A DNA stretch of 64,000 nt, from NCBI RefSeq assembly GCF_000737065.1, contig NZ_AQRC01000009.1:107467-171466 (forward strand). Direction: 5' to 3'. How positions within the stretch are numbered: position 1 is the first letter of the stretch; every line of letters begins with the position of its first letter. The DNA comes from Thioclava atlantica (GTDB lineage Bacteria > Pseudomonadota > Alphaproteobacteria > Rhodobacterales > Rhodobacteraceae). The notes beneath the pieces are model-generated. The model was not told the DNA's origin. It did no database searches and saw only the letters and a program-made list of their open reading frames with translations. The translations under genes and the position numbers were made by a program. Positions 9,142 to 18,771 of this stretch are shown here, piece by piece.

Positions 9142-10187
9142 GTCTTCTGCTCCGAGTAGCGGCGCGCATAGCGCGGCCCGAGCGCGGTCAGGATCTCGTA
9201 GCCGATCGTGCCGGCCAGATCGGCCAGCGCATCCACGCCCTGATAGGGACCGATCAGATCGAGCGTGTCGGGCACCTCGCCGAGATCGGTCACGTCGACC
9301 GTCAGCAGATCCATCGAGACGCGACCCCGCAGCGGGCAGGGGATGTCGCCCGCATAGAGATCGGTGACGTTCGACAGCACCCGGTGGATCCCGTCGGCAT
9401 AGCCCGCGGCGAGCGTCGCGATCGTCGTGACCCGCTCGGCCTCCCAGGTATTGCCATAGCCCACCGTCTCACCGGGCTGGACCACGCGGGTCTGGATCAC
9501 CGGCAGCGACAGGCGCGCCACGCCGAGCGCCGCGTCGAAGGGGCGTCCGCCATAGAGGCCGATGCCGGGGCGGGTCAGGTCGAAATGGTAATCGGGGCCC
9601 AGCAGGATGCCGCCCGTCGCCGCGAGCGAGCGCGGCACGCCGATGCCGTCGGTCATGCGGTGAAACTCGGCAAGCTGGCGGGGGTTCATCTCGTGTTCGG
9701 GCTCGTCGGCGCAGGCGAGGTGGCTCATCACCAGCGCGAGCCCCTTGTCGCGCAGCATCGGCGCCGCCGCCTCCCAGTCCTCCGCCTCCATCCCGAGCCG
9801 GTTCATCCCGGTATCGAGCTGCACGCCGCATGTCGCATCGGGGAGCGCCTCGAGATGGCGCGCCACCTGTTCGGGGGAGTTCAGCATCGGAATAAGGCCC
9901 GCGTCGCGGATCAGCGCGGCATCGCCCGCCATATGGCCGCCCAGCACGAAGATCCGCGCCTCCTCGCCCAGATGCGGGCGCAGCCGTGCGCCTTCCTCGG
10001 CCAGCGCGACGAAGAAATCGCGCGCTCCGGCGCGGTAAAGCGCGGGCGCGACCCGCTCGGCGCCGAGCCCGTAGCTGTCGGCCTTGACCACGGCGGCGGT
10101 GCGCGTGGCCTCGCCCGAACGCGCGTCGAGTGCGAGCCAGTTCGCGACCACCGCGTCGAGGTCGATATTCAGAGATGCCTGTGCCAT
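9138..10187 (-). CDS. alr: alanine racemase
   Basis: A PLP enzyme that makes D-alanine for peptidoglycan. The PLP lysine is K35 in [10 protein letters not shown]; the C-terminal barrel carries the catalytic Tyr region GYADGIHR and the RGRVSMDLL motif. At 349 residues it is near family length. It leads the alr-mlaE-mlaF run, with 52 bases separating it from the upstream gene. Confidence 0.95.
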   Translation of the reverse strand: MAQASLNIDLDAVVANWLALDARSGEATRTAAVVKADSYGLGAERVAPALYRAGARDFFVALAEEGARLRPHLGEEARIFVLGGHMAGDAALIRDAGLIPMLNSPEQVARHLEALPDATCGVQLDTGMNRLGMEAEDWEAAAPMLRDKGLALVMSHLACADEPEHEMNPRQLAEFHRMTDGIGVPRSLAATGGILLGPDYHFDLTRPGIGLYGGRPFDAALGVARLSLPVIQTRVVQPGETVGYGNTWEAERVTTIATLAAGYADGIHRVLSNVTDLYAGDIPCPLRGRVSMDLLTVDVTDLGEVPDTLDLIGPYQGVDALADLAGTIGYEILTALGPRYARRYSEQKT

Positions 10188-10239
10188 GGCTCCTTTTTCT
10201 GCGCGCGCGCGCGGAGGTCAAGTGCAATCGCGTGGGGGC

Positions 10240-10950
10240 TCAGGGAAAGCGTGCTCCGGCCGCGAGCCGGGTGTGGACCGCCCCCGCCTCGCCCTGCGCC
10301 TCGGCCCAGAGCAGCACCGCGCAGGCCGCCTGCGCATAAAGGCTGGGATCGCGCGCCGCGCGCGGGGCCCAGTCGAAGGGCGAGGCGGGCAGGTCCGCGG
10401 CGGGCGTCACCTTGCAGCGCTCGGAGCCGGTGCCGGGCGCGAGATAGCGCGGATCGTCGGACACGACCACCGAGAGCCCCTCGTCGAACCAGGCGGGCAT
10501 CTTGCGTGTGACATGGCCCACGAAGCCCAGCCGCGCATGGGCCTCGGTATGGGCGATCTCATGGGCGAGGACCGTCGCGTCGAGGCCGCGCGGGGAGACC
10601 CGCACCACCGCGAAGGGCCCCAGCGAATAGGTCACCGCCGCGGCGCCGCGCCCGCCGAACCTGCGATCACAGCGCTCCGAGTGGCAGGCGACGATCCGGA
10701 CATGGGCGCGCCGCTCGGAATAGAAGTCGACGATGCGATCGCGCGCGGTATCCATCGAGACGAGGACGTGACGGCGCGCCGAGCCCGTCATGCCCGGTTC
10801 GACATAGAGACCGGGCGCTGCGCGCTGGAGCCCGAAACAGCGTGGGCACACCCCCGCGCCCAGGACCGGGTAGAACCAGAGCAGGGCCGCAAGGCCGAGG
10901 ACCGAGCCCGCCGAAATCGCCAGAAAAAAGATCCATAACACACGCAACAT
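10240..10950 (-). CDS. predicted membrane-anchored zinc metalloprotease-like protein
   Basis: A 236-residue protein with one N-terminal membrane helix (about 4-30), then a CPRC pair near residue 35 and a gluzincin-type HExxH in VLAHEIAHTEAH (about residue 130), followed by PAWFDEGLSV with the third-ligand Glu. This resembles peptidase MA-like proteins. The substrate is unknown. It stands between trmJ and alr on the same strand. Confidence 0.7.
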   Translation of the reverse strand: MLRVLWIFFLAISAGSVLGLAALLWFYPVLGAGVCPRCFGLQRAAPGLYVEPGMTGSARRHVLVSMDTARDRIVDFYSERRAHVRIVACHSERCDRRFGGRGAAAVTYSLGPFAVVRVSPRGLDATVLAHEIAHTEAHARLGFVGHVTRKMPAWFDEGLSVVVSDDPRYLAPGTGSERCKVTPAADLPASPFDWAPRAARDPSLYAQAACAVLLWAEAQGEAGAVHTRLAAGARFP

Positions 10951-10989
10951 TGCGGCAAGATGGGACAGAATGGCGATTTGGGGAAGCGT

Positions 10990-11736
10990 TTAGTCGCGTT
11001 TGCGCAGAATTTGCCGCAGCGCGCCGTGCAGCGTCTGGACCTCCGAGCGGGTCATTCCGAAGCGGCTCCACATGTTGCGCAGGTTGCGTTTCATCATCGG
11101 CGCCTTCTCGGGCGGGTGGAAGAACCCGGCCTCCTCGAGCCGCTCCTCGAAGTGATCGCCCAGCTTCTCGACCTCGATGGCGGAGGCCGGGTCATGGCCC
11201 GCAAGCCCGGGATCGCGCGGCGTCGCCTCGAGCGTGTGGCGCGAATATTCATAAGCGGTCAGCAGCACCGCCTGCGCAAGGTTGAGCGAGAAGAATTCCG
11301 GGTTCACCGGCACGGTGATGATCGCATTGGCGCGGGTGATGTCGTCGTTTTCCAGCCCCGTGCGCTCGGGGCCGAAGAGGATGCCGACCTTCTGGCCCTC
11401 GAGGATGCGCTGGCGTGCCTCGACCATCGCGGCTTCGGGGGTGTAGATCGGTTTGGGCAATTCGCGCCCGCGCGCGGTCGTGGCAAAGGTGAAATCGCAA
11501 TCGGCCACGGCGCCCGCCACGTCCTCGTAGACGCCCGCGAAATCGAGCACCTGGCCCGCCGCCCCCGAGGCCATCGCCACCGCCTTCGGATTGGGCCAGC
11601 CGTCGCGCGGATCGACGAGCCGCATCCGGCGCAGGCCGAAATTGAGCATCGCGCGCGCCGCCGCCCCGATATTCTCGCCCATCTGCGGACGTACGAGGAT
11701 GAAGGCGGGTTGGGCGGGATCGGGAAGGTCGGTCAT
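10990..11736 (-). CDS. trmJ: tRNA (Cm32/Um32) methyltransferase
   Basis: A SpoU-class (SPOUT) methyltransferase of 248 residues that 2'-O-methylates tRNA position 32. Family motifs: PQMGENIGAAARAMLNFG, ILFGPERTGLENDD and VNPEFFSLNLAQAVLL, which form the knotted SAM site. The start MTDLPDP at 11736 follows an AGGAG site. Other 2'-O-methyltransferases share the fold, but the C-terminal helical extension fits TrmJ. Confidence 0.88.
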   Translation of the reverse strand: MTDLPDPAQPAFILVRPQMGENIGAAARAMLNFGLRRMRLVDPRDGWPNPKAVAMASGAAGQVLDFAGVYEDVAGAVADCDFTFATTARGRELPKPIYTPEAAMVEARQRILEGQKVGILFGPERTGLENDDITRANAIITVPVNPEFFSLNLAQAVLLTAYEYSRHTLEATPRDPGLAGHDPASAIEVEKLGDHFEERLEEAGFFHPPEKAPMMKRNLRNMWSRFGMTRSEVQTLHGALRQILRKRD

Positions 11737-11837
11737 GGGCGCTCCTTTTCGATCCCCGCCTTTAGTCGGGCCTCGTCCCTCTGGCAAGGGCGCGCGCCTT
11801 GCGCTAAGACGCGGCGAGAAAGCAAAGGAGCCCGCTC

Positions 11838-12455
11838 ATGGCCGAGGATCGCCCGCAGATCTATCTCATCACGCCGCCCGCCTTCGATGCGGAGGAATTC
11901 GCGCCCCGTCTCGCGGGGGTGCTCGATGCGCATGAGGTGGCCTGCATCCGTCTCGCGCTCGCAAGCCGCGACGAGTTCGAGATCGGCCGCGCGGCGGATG
12001 CGCTGCGCGAAGTGGCCCATGCCCGCGACGTCGCCCTCGTGATCGAGACGCATCTGGGTCTCGTCGAGCGGCACGGGCTCGACGGGGTGCATTTCACCGA
12101 CGGCCCGCGCCAGATCCGCGCCGCGCGCAAGGAGCTGGGGCAGGAGGCGATCGTCGGAAGCTTCTGCGGTGCCTCGCGCCATGACGGGATGAGCTCGGGC
12201 GAGGCGGGGGCCGACTATGTCTGCTTCGGCCCGGTGGGCGAGACCTCCCTGGGGACCGGCCCGCGCGCCGAGCGCGATCTGTTCGAGTGGTGGTCGGAGG
12301 TGATCGAGGTGCCGGTGGTGGCCGAGGGCGCACTGACCGAGGCGCTGATCGCCGATTTCGCCCCCGTCACCGACTGGTTCGCGCTTGGCGAGGAGATCTG
12401 GCGCGAGGACGATCCGGCCGCCGCTCTGGGGCGCTATGTCAAGGCGATGGGCTGA
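11838..12455 (+). CDS. thiamine-phosphate synthase family protein
   Basis: A 205-residue TIM-barrel protein of the ThiE/TenI type: IYLITPP, a middle GVHFTDG strand, and the phosphate-loop region ADYVCFGPVGET. The sequence is diverged from housekeeping ThiE, so it may be a second, specialised copy (a ThiE-like protein of uncertain substrate). It ends in a TGATG overlap with the next gene. Confidence 0.75.
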   Translation: MAEDRPQIYLITPPAFDAEEFAPRLAGVLDAHEVACIRLALASRDEFEIGRAADALREVAHARDVALVIETHLGLVERHGLDGVHFTDGPRQIRAARKELGQEAIVGSFCGASRHDGMSSGEAGADYVCFGPVGETSLGTGPRAERDLFEWWSEVIEVPVVAEGALTEALIADFAPVTDWFALGEEIWREDDPAAALGRYVKAMG

Positions 12456-13129
12456 TGACGGACTGGCTCGGCGATAGCGACGGCCCGATGGGCGACCACG
12501 GCGCGTTCATGCATCCCGAATTGCAGGTTCCGCGTGCGGATCTCGCATCCCATGTTCGCCAGATCGAGGGCGAGCGGGTGGTGATCGCGCTGGTGGGCGC
12601 GCCCGGTTCGGGCAAGTCGCATCTCGCGCGCGAACTGGCGGCCGGGCTCGGCGCCGAAGCGGCGATCGTCGCGATGGACGGGTTTCACCGCGACAATGAC
12701 TGGCTCGACGCGCAGGGGCTGCGCCATGTGAAGGGCGCGCCGGAAACCTTTGATACGCAAGGGTTTCATGACCTTCTCGCCGCGCTGAAATCGACCCGCG
12801 AGGACATGCCTGTCCCGGGGTTCGACCGCGACGCGGATGCGGTCGTGCCGGGCGCCGTCACCGTTCCGGGCCAAGCGCGCTATCTGATCGTGGAGGGCAA
12901 TTACCTGCTGCTCACCCGTCCGGGCTGGCGCGAGCTCTACCCGCTCTTCGACCTCTCGGTTCGGATCGACGTGCCCGAGGAGGAGTTGCGCGCACGGCTC
13001 AACGGGCGCTGGCGCGAGCAGGGGCTCGACCTTGCCGAGATCCGCCGCCGGGTCGAGGAAAACGATCTGCCCAATGGCCGCGTGATCGGCCGCGAAAGCC
13101 GCGCCGCCGATCTGGTGATCCGCGACTGA
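12455..13129 (+). CDS. P-loop nucleoside/pantothenate kinase-like protein
   Basis: A 224-residue kinase with Walker A GAPGSGKSH near residue 49, then AIVAMDGFHRDNDWL and the substrate-side GAPETFD, and YLIVEGNYLLL as Walker B. This is the uridine kinase / pantothenate kinase-like group found beside sugar metabolism genes. The ATG overlaps the ThiE-like stop (TGATG), so translation is coupled. The substrate cannot be told from sequence. Confidence 0.82.
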   Translation: MTDWLGDSDGPMGDHGAFMHPELQVPRADLASHVRQIEGERVVIALVGAPGSGKSHLARELAAGLGAEAAIVAMDGFHRDNDWLDAQGLRHVKGAPETFDTQGFHDLLAALKSTREDMPVPGFDRDADAVVPGAVTVPGQARYLIVEGNYLLLTRPGWRELYPLFDLSVRIDVPEEELRARLNGRWREQGLDLAEIRRRVEENDLPNGRVIGRESRAADLVIRD

Positions 13130-13189
13130 TCGCGTCCTCCAGGCCAGAATTCCTGAAGCGCGCGTCCCTCACGCCGGGACCGCGCCCCG

Positions 13190-14554
13190 TCAGCGTTCGC
13201 TCACCCGCAACCAGATCCCGTCGCGCCCGCGCACGGTGAGATGGGCGACCGGCACCGGCTCGCGCCCCTCGACCGCCTCGAAACGGAAGGCGCGGGTCAG
13301 CATCGCCAGCAGTAGCGGCCCCTCGGCCATCGCGAAACCCGCACCGGGGCAGGCGCGCGGGCCGGTCGAGAAGGGGATATAGGCGCGGCGCTGGCAGGCC
13401 TTGCCGTTCTCGCTCTCCCAGCGGGCCGGGTCGAAGCCGTGTGGGTCGTCCCAGAGCCGCTCGTGGCGGTGCAGGTGCCAGGGGCTGATCACCACCTGAG
13501 CGCCGGGCGCAACCTCGCGGCTCCGGAAATTCTCCTTGCCACGCGCCTCACGCACGAACATCGGCACGGGCGGATAGAGGCGCATCGCTTCGCGGAAGAC
13601 TGCGCGACTGAGCTTCAATCGGTTGAGCGTTGAAAAATCGGGGGTTTCCGTGTTCAGGACCTCCTGCGCCTCGGCCGCGACGCGCGCCTGCCAGTCGGGA
13701 TGTGTGGCCAGAAGATAGAGCGACCAGGCGAGCGCCGAGGCGGAGGTTTCATGCCCCGCGAGGAAGAAGACCGCGACCTGATCGACCATTTCCCCGGTCG
13801 CGAAACAGGCGCCGGTTTCGGGATCGGGGAAGGTCATGATCTTGGTCGCGAGATCGTCGGGCGCGGTGCCGGCGGCGATCTCGCGGGCGCGGGCCTCGGT
13901 CAACTGCTCGATCAGCGCCCGGATGCGGCGTGCGCTCGCGCGGGTCTCGCGGGCACGGAAGCGCGGAAACCAGCGCGGCAGCGGCAGGAGCGCACCGAGA
14001 TTGACCACCGGCGCGGTGCGCTGATGGGCCTTGAAGGCGGCGAAGACCTCCGAGGCCGCCCGGTCCTCGATCGGGAGCGAAAACAGGGTCCGGAAGATGA
14101 TGTCGGCCGCCGCATGCGAGGTTTCCCCTTCGATCTCGATCGGATCGGCGGCGATCTTCATCCGCAGCCGCTCGACGCAGGCGCGCCCTGCCGCCCACAT
14201 CGCGGGGAAGGTCTCGCGCAGCCGTCCGCCCTCGAAGGCGGGGTCGATGATGCGGCGCTGACGCTGCCATTGAGGGCCGTTTGTCACGAAGACGCTTTCG
14301 CGCAGAAGCGGTTTGAGCCCTTCGCGGATGCGGTCGGATTTCGGGAAATCGAGCGGGCGGCGGTTCAGGACCAGATCGACCAGTTCGGGATCGTTGCACA
14401 GGAAGGAATGGAAGAAGGGCGTGCGGAACTCGGCCATCCAGGCCCGGTAGAGCCGCCCCGGCTGGGCCGAGAGGATATCGGCGCGAAACAGCCGGAAATA
14501 GCGCCAGAGCGAGACGCGGTCGGGCCGGGGCGTGGGTCTGGGGGGCTGGCTCAT
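13190..14554 (-). CDS. cytochrome P450
   Basis: A 454-residue haem monooxygenase. The haem ligand is Cys in FSTGPRACPGAG (near residue 400), the I-helix oxygen motif is AGHETSAS, and the ExxR pair is EAMR. The protein is soluble in type, with no N-terminal membrane helix. It starts at 14554 inside the stop of the upstream hydrolase-like gene (4-base ATGA overlap), so the two work or at least are expressed together. The substrate is unknown. Confidence 0.93.
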   Translation of the reverse strand: MSQPPRPTPRPDRVSLWRYFRLFRADILSAQPGRLYRAWMAEFRTPFFHSFLCNDPELVDLVLNRRPLDFPKSDRIREGLKPLLRESVFVTNGPQWQRQRRIIDPAFEGGRLRETFPAMWAAGRACVERLRMKIAADPIEIEGETSHAAADIIFRTLFSLPIEDRAASEVFAAFKAHQRTAPVVNLGALLPLPRWFPRFRARETRASARRIRALIEQLTEARAREIAAGTAPDDLATKIMTFPDPETGACFATGEMVDQVAVFFLAGHETSASALAWSLYLLATHPDWQARVAAEAQEVLNTETPDFSTLNRLKLSRAVFREAMRLYPPVPMFVREARGKENFRSREVAPGAQVVISPWHLHRHERLWDDPHGFDPARWESENGKACQRRAYIPFSTGPRACPGAGFAMAEGPLLLAMLTRAFRFEAVEGREPVPVAHLTVRGRDGIWLRVSER

Positions 14555-15819
14555 GCGGCGGTCGAGGTGAAGCGGTTGACGGGGGTGGTGATGCGGCTTT
14601 TCGAGGGCGGGCGGCCTGCGAAGCGCTGCGCGAGCGTCAGCGGACCGGCGGTGATGCGGAAATAATCGTAATCGCCGACCCGGTCGAAGGCGCACAGATA
14701 CTGGAAATGGAGCCGGAAGAAGCGCCAGCGCAGTTCCTTCCAGCGCGCGGGGCTCAGCGTCTGGGTGAAGGCGGCCGAGACGATCAGCGGATGGATCTGG
14801 CCCTCGGGCGCGACACCACTGACCGCGACCGGATCGCATAGCGCGAAGGCGCAGCCATCGCCGGGCGCGGTGACGTCGAGCCAGAACAGTTCGGGCCGCG
14901 TCGAGAGATAGGCGAGATCGGCGCGCAGACGCGTCGCGCGGGGCAGGAAGCTCACCATCGGGACGACATGGCCGAGCGAGAGGAAGGACAGTGCCGGGGG
15001 CTGTCTGCCCCCGGACCCCCGAGGATATTTTTGCCAAGAGGAAGAGGGGGTTCGGCCGGCGCGGAGGAGATCGGCGAGGATCGAGATCGCGAGATGGGCG
15101 CCCGAGCTGTGGCCGATGACGAGCACCTCGTCCCAGTCCTCCTCCATCGCCTGCGCGATCCGGTCGCCGAATTCGGCCATGCGCGCCTCGAGCTCGGGCG
15201 GGTTCGCGCCGCCCCAGCGGGCGGTGAAGGCGTAGTCATGCATCAGGTAATAGGCGAGGTATTTGCGGTCATGGCGGCGAAACCAGCGTAAGCTGAGCGT
15301 GAGCAGGGTGGCCGCGAGGATGAGCGCGACGAGACGGTCGAAGGCGAATTCGGGCAGGGCAACCAGCAGGAGGGCGGCGCCGAGGGCCCCGATCGCGACC
15401 CCGATCAGCGCCTGCACGATCAGCGCGAGGATCGGATAGAGTGCCGCGACGACCGGGCCTTTCCTCAGCCGCATCAGCCGGAAGAGCGCGCCCGAGACGA
15501 TATAGCGCGCAGCCGTGCCGATCAGCTGGGCATAGGTCGCGGGGATCGACACCCCCATCGAGGCGCGCACGATATCGGACCAGACCAGCACCTCGATATC
15601 GGCCTCGACCCGGGCGCCCTCCTGCGCGGAACGGACATGCCAGCCATAGCGGCTGCCCGCGCGCCTGGGTTCGAGCGCGATGTCATAGCCGGAGATCGCG
15701 GCCTGATCCGCGCCCTCCTTGCGGTAGATTTCGCGGTAGCGGCGGGGGTGAACGGGATCGTAGCCGGGGATGTAGAACACCCGGCGTTTGCGCACCTGCC
15801 CTGATCCGTCGTCGCGCAT
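14551..15819 (-). CDS. alpha/beta-hydrolase-like membrane protein with repeat-derived insert
   Basis: A 422-residue protein with VFYIPGYDPVHPRRYREIY at the N-terminus, two to three membrane helices (about 120-190), and a nucleophile elbow VIGHSSGAH (near residue 236) like a serine hydrolase. Between this and SFLSLGHVVPM lies a stretch of about 19 residues (PSSSWQKYPRGSGGRQPP) encoded by a copy of the genome's terminator-type repeat, in frame. The gene overlaps the P450 gene. Its substrate is unknown. Confidence 0.72.
   Translation of the reverse strand: MRDDGSGQVRKRRVFYIPGYDPVHPRRYREIYRKEGADQAAISGYDIALEPRRAGSRYGWHVRSAQEGARVEADIEVLVWSDIVRASMGVSIPATYAQLIGTAARYIVSGALFRLMRLRKGPVVAALYPILALIVQALIGVAIGALGAALLLVALPEFAFDRLVALILAATLLTLSLRWFRRHDRKYLAYYLMHDYAFTARWGGANPPELEARMAEFGDRIAQAMEEDWDEVLVIGHSSGAHLAISILADLLRAGRTPSSSWQKYPRGSGGRQPPALSFLSLGHVVPMVSFLPRATRLRADLAYLSTRPELFWLDVTAPGDGCAFALCDPVAVSGVAPEGQIHPLIVSAAFTQTLSPARWKELRWRFFRLHFQYLCAFDRVGDYDYFRITAGPLTLAQRFAGRPPSKSRITTPVNRFTSTAA
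14994..15045 (+). repeat. terminator-type repeat inside a coding sequence
   Basis: Stem CCGGGGGC / GCCCCCGG (14994-15001 and 15007-15014) is followed by ACCCCCGAGGATATTTTT and GCCAAGAGGAAG. It matches the layout of the intergenic element at 1080-1140 but lies within the hydrolase-like gene, read antisense and kept in frame. Confidence 0.65.
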
Positions 15820-15876
15820 CCGCTGCCTCTCCGTTGCGGGCACACTAGACTGCGCGCGGGGCAAAAGTAAGGAGAT

Positions 15877-16569
15877 TCAGCGCTCTGCGCGTGACCAGCG
15901 CGTCGCATTCGCCTCGATCGCGGCGATCCGTTTCGGCGTCTTGGGATGGGTGAGCAGCCAGGCCGGGACGCCCTGGCCCGCATTCCTGGTGAGCGCGTCG
16001 AGCTTGCGAAAGAGCGAAACCTGGGGCGCGGTGCCGATCCCGGCCTTGATCAGCAGGGCCGAGGCGAATTCGTCCGCCTCGAACTCGTCGCGCTGGCTGA
16101 GCCGGGCGGCGAGCGCGGTGGTGATCAGGTTGGCGATCCAGGCGCCGAGAAACGGGATGAAGCGGCCGAGCACCGTCATCAGCACCGCGCGCAGGGCGTT
16201 CTGGCCGGAGAAGTCGATCATCCGGCGGCGCGAATGGCCGAGCGCGACATGGCCAAGCTCGTGCGCGATCACCGAGGTCAGTTCCTCGGGGCTGACCTCG
16301 CCGGCGCGGTACTTCTCCATGAACCCCTCGGTGATGAAGACGCGGCCATCGGGCGCGGCGAGCCCGTTCACCGGTGCGATCTGGTAGACATGGACCGGGA
16401 CTTCGGGAACCTCGAGCGCTGCGGCGAGCCGGTCGAGAAGCGGCTCGAGCCGGGTGTCGCGCAACCGACGCGAATTGCCGTCGAACTGGCGTTTGAGCTG
16501 CCAGGACGAGAAATGCCACATGACAAGCCCGTAGAGCAGCAGGAGCACGAAAGGGAGAAAACGGATCAT
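15877..16569 (-). CDS. M48-family zinc metalloprotease
   Basis: A 230-residue Ste24/HtpX-type peptidase: N-terminal membrane helix (about 3-18), HELGH zinc motif in SVIAHELGHVALGH, and the third-ligand Glu in RDEFEADEFASALL. One more hydrophobic stretch follows the HExxH. The ATG at 16569 is chosen because upstream in-frame sequence is an Arg-rich artefact. It stands alone, 57 bases from the hydrolase-like gene. Confidence 0.87.
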   Translation of the reverse strand: MIRFLPFVLLLLYGLVMWHFSSWQLKRQFDGNSRRLRDTRLEPLLDRLAAALEVPEVPVHVYQIAPVNGLAAPDGRVFITEGFMEKYRAGEVSPEELTSVIAHELGHVALGHSRRRMIDFSGQNALRAVLMTVLGRFIPFLGAWIANLITTALAARLSQRDEFEADEFASALLIKAGIGTAPQVSLFRKLDALTRNAGQGVPAWLLTHPKTPKRIAAIEANATRWSRAER

Positions 16570-16600
16570 GGGATGGATATGGCGGCTCGCGCGGGCGTGA

Positions 16601-17206
16601 TCAAGCTTTCGGCGCCGCCTTCGCCGCGTGCCAGAGCCACCAGCCGAACGCGAGCGCCGCCGCGCCCGCACCCATCAGCCCGAGCGCGTTGCCCGCGAGA
16701 TCGGCGGCGGCGTCGAGATTGGCGCCGAAGACGATCCCGAGGCCGACATAGGCCGTGACCCAGACCGCTTCTCCGGCCAGATCGGCGAGGGTGAAATGGT
16801 GCCGCCGGTAACCCGAGGCGCCGGCCGCGAAGTTCACCCAGGGACCGAGCGCCGAGAACATCCAGCGCGAGAAGAACACGGTGAGCGCCCCGCGCTTGCG
16901 CAGCGCCGCCATCGCCCGGGCGACCAGGGCGCCGCGTCTCGTGCCGGGGGCGGGCAGGAACCGCTCGGCCCGGCGTCCGAGCGAGAAGCCGATCTGGTCG
17001 CCCAGAACCGCGCCGCCATAGGCCGCGCCCGCCACGGTCACCAGCGACAGATCCCCCGAGGCCACGAAGGCGCCGCTGGTGATCATCATCAGCGAGGAGG
17101 GCACGGGTATGGCGAGGCAACTGAGGAAGGTGGTCACCCCCAGCAGCCACGGCCCGTAGAACGGGATCTGCAGCATCAGCCAGTCGGTGAGATCGGAAAA
17201 GCTCAT
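16601..17206 (-). CDS. DedA / VTT-domain membrane protein
   Basis: A 201-residue DedA-family protein, probably a lipid scramblase or flippase in the inner membrane. Markers are the re-entrant loop FLSCLAIPVPSSLMM, GDQIGFSLGRR, and FFSRWMFSALGPWVNFAAG. It overlaps the following small membrane gene by 4 bases. Confidence 0.85.
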   Translation of the reverse strand: MSFSDLTDWLMLQIPFYGPWLLGVTTFLSCLAIPVPSSLMMITSGAFVASGDLSLVTVAGAAYGGAVLGDQIGFSLGRRAERFLPAPGTRRGALVARAMAALRKRGALTVFFSRWMFSALGPWVNFAAGASGYRRHHFTLADLAGEAVWVTAYVGLGIVFGANLDAAADLAGNALGLMGAGAAALAFGWWLWHAAKAAPKA

Positions 17207-17577
17207 TGCCCGTCACCGGCTGGCGTCGCCTGGCGCGCGGCGGGCAGGGCGGCCGCGAGATCGGCGATCAAATCCGCGACCGGGCGGCCCTTGGCCTTCG
17301 CGATCCGCTCGAGCGTCGGGCGCCCCTCGGTGACGAGATCGCGCGCGTCGGGGGGCGCGAGGAGCGCGGTTACGGTCTCGACCGGAAGATCCCAGCTGCG
17401 CGCGAGATAGCGCGGCGTCATCCAGGCCTCGGGCATCTGGTCGCGATGGGCGGGATCCGACCAGTAGACCGCGCGGTTCATCAGCCGGCCGGTGAAGAAG
17501 AGCGCCAGCAGCAGTGCCAGCGCGAAGCCGATCGCCGCGACCCGGTGATGGGCCCAGAGATAGCGCAGCTTGCTCAT
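17203..17577 (-). CDS. conserved hypothetical protein with one membrane helix
   Basis: A 124-residue protein beginning MSKLRYLW, with a single membrane helix (about 14-33) and a soluble C-terminal part containing PRYLARSWDLP and a helical end. It is not a family I can name. Its start overlaps the stop of the VWA gene and its end overlaps the DedA gene, so the three are one operon. Confidence 0.7.
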   Translation of the reverse strand: MSKLRYLWAHHRVAAIGFALALLLALFFTGRLMNRAVYWSDPAHRDQMPEAWMTPRYLARSWDLPVETVTALLAPPDARDLVTEGRPTLERIAKAKGRPVADLIADLAAALPAARQATPAGDGQ

Positions 17578-18755
17578 CCGAGCTCCTTCATCGCCGCGGT
17601 GATCCCCTCGAGCGTCAACGGGTGCATCCGGTCCTCGAAGATCTCGCGGATGATCTGGATCGACTGGGTATAGGGCCAGTGCCGTTCGGGGATCGGGTTG
17701 AGCCAGGTGTGATCGGGCCATTGCTCACGCGCGCGGGTCAGCCAGACATGGCCCGCCTCGTCGTTCCAGTGCTCGTTCGCGCCGCCGCGATGGGTGATCT
17801 CGTAAGGCGACATCGAGGCGTCGCCCACGAAGATGCATTTGTAATCGGGCCCGTAGCGATGCAGCACGTCCCAGGTCGGCGTGGCCTCGTTCCAGCGCCG
17901 CTGGTTCGATTTCCACACGCCTTCATAGAGGCAGTTGTGGAAATACCAGTGTTCGAGATGCTTGAACTCGGATTTCGCGGCCGAGAACAGTTCCTCGACC
18001 AGTTTCACATGGGCATCCATCGAGCCGCCCACATCGAGGAAAAGCACCACCTTCACCGCGTTGTGCCGCTCGGGGCGGGTCTTGACGTCGATATAGCCGG
18101 CCTCGGCGCTGGCGCGGATCGTGCCGGGCAGGTCGAGCTCTTCATGCGCGCCGTGGCGCGCCCATTGGCGCAGGCGTTTGAGCGCCACCTTGATGTTGCG
18201 CGTGCCCAGTTCGACCGTGTCGTCGAAATCGCGGAACTCGCGCTTGTCCCAGACCTTCGCCGCGCGCTGGTGGCGGCTTTCGCTCTGGCCGATGCGCACG
18301 CCTTCGGGATTGTAGCCATAGGCGCCGAAGGGCGAGGTTCCGCCCGTGCCGATCCATTTGCTGCCCCCCTGATGGCGGCCTTTCTGGTCCTCGAGCCGCT
18401 TTTTCAGCGTCTCCATCAGCGCCTCGAAACCGCCAAGCGCCTCGATCCGGGCTTTCTCCTCCTCGCTGAGGTGCTTCTCGAGCTCGCGGCGCAGCCAGTC
18501 CTCGGGCAGATCGACCGCCTCGAGCACATCCTCGGGGGTGATCGCCTCGAGCCCCGAAAAGGCCTCGGAAAACGCGCGGTCGAACCGGTCGAGGAAACGC
18601 TCGTCCTTCACCATCGCGGCGCGGGCGAAATAGTAGAACCCGTCGATATCGTAGGTGCACAGCCCCGCCGCGAGCCCTTCGAGAAAGCTCAGGTATTCGC
18701 GCAGGGAAACGGGCACTCCACCGCGTTTGAGGCTTTGATAGAAGGGCAGGAACAT
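17574..18755 (-). CDS. CoxE-like VWA-domain protein
   Basis: A 393-residue protein with a C-terminal von Willebrand A domain whose MIDAS is DVGGSMDAH (near residue 240), preceded by a helical region (VSLREYLSFLEGL). It belongs to the YeaD2/CoxE-type proteins that often partner a MoxR AAA ATPase; no MoxR gene is next to it here. The start MFLPFY at 18755 is preferred over an upstream Gly/Arg-rich extension. Confidence 0.82.
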   Translation of the reverse strand: MFLPFYQSLKRGGVPVSLREYLSFLEGLAAGLCTYDIDGFYYFARAAMVKDERFLDRFDRAFSEAFSGLEAITPEDVLEAVDLPEDWLRRELEKHLSEEEKARIEALGGFEALMETLKKRLEDQKGRHQGGSKWIGTGGTSPFGAYGYNPEGVRIGQSESRHQRAAKVWDKREFRDFDDTVELGTRNIKVALKRLRQWARHGAHEELDLPGTIRASAEAGYIDVKTRPERHNAVKVVLFLDVGGSMDAHVKLVEELFSAAKSEFKHLEHWYFHNCLYEGVWKSNQRRWNEATPTWDVLHRYGPDYKCIFVGDASMSPYEITHRGGANEHWNDEAGHVWLTRAREQWPDHTWLNPIPERHWPYTQSIQIIREIFEDRMHPLTLEGITAAMKELG

Positions 18756-18771
18756 CGCGCCCCGGCCTCCC

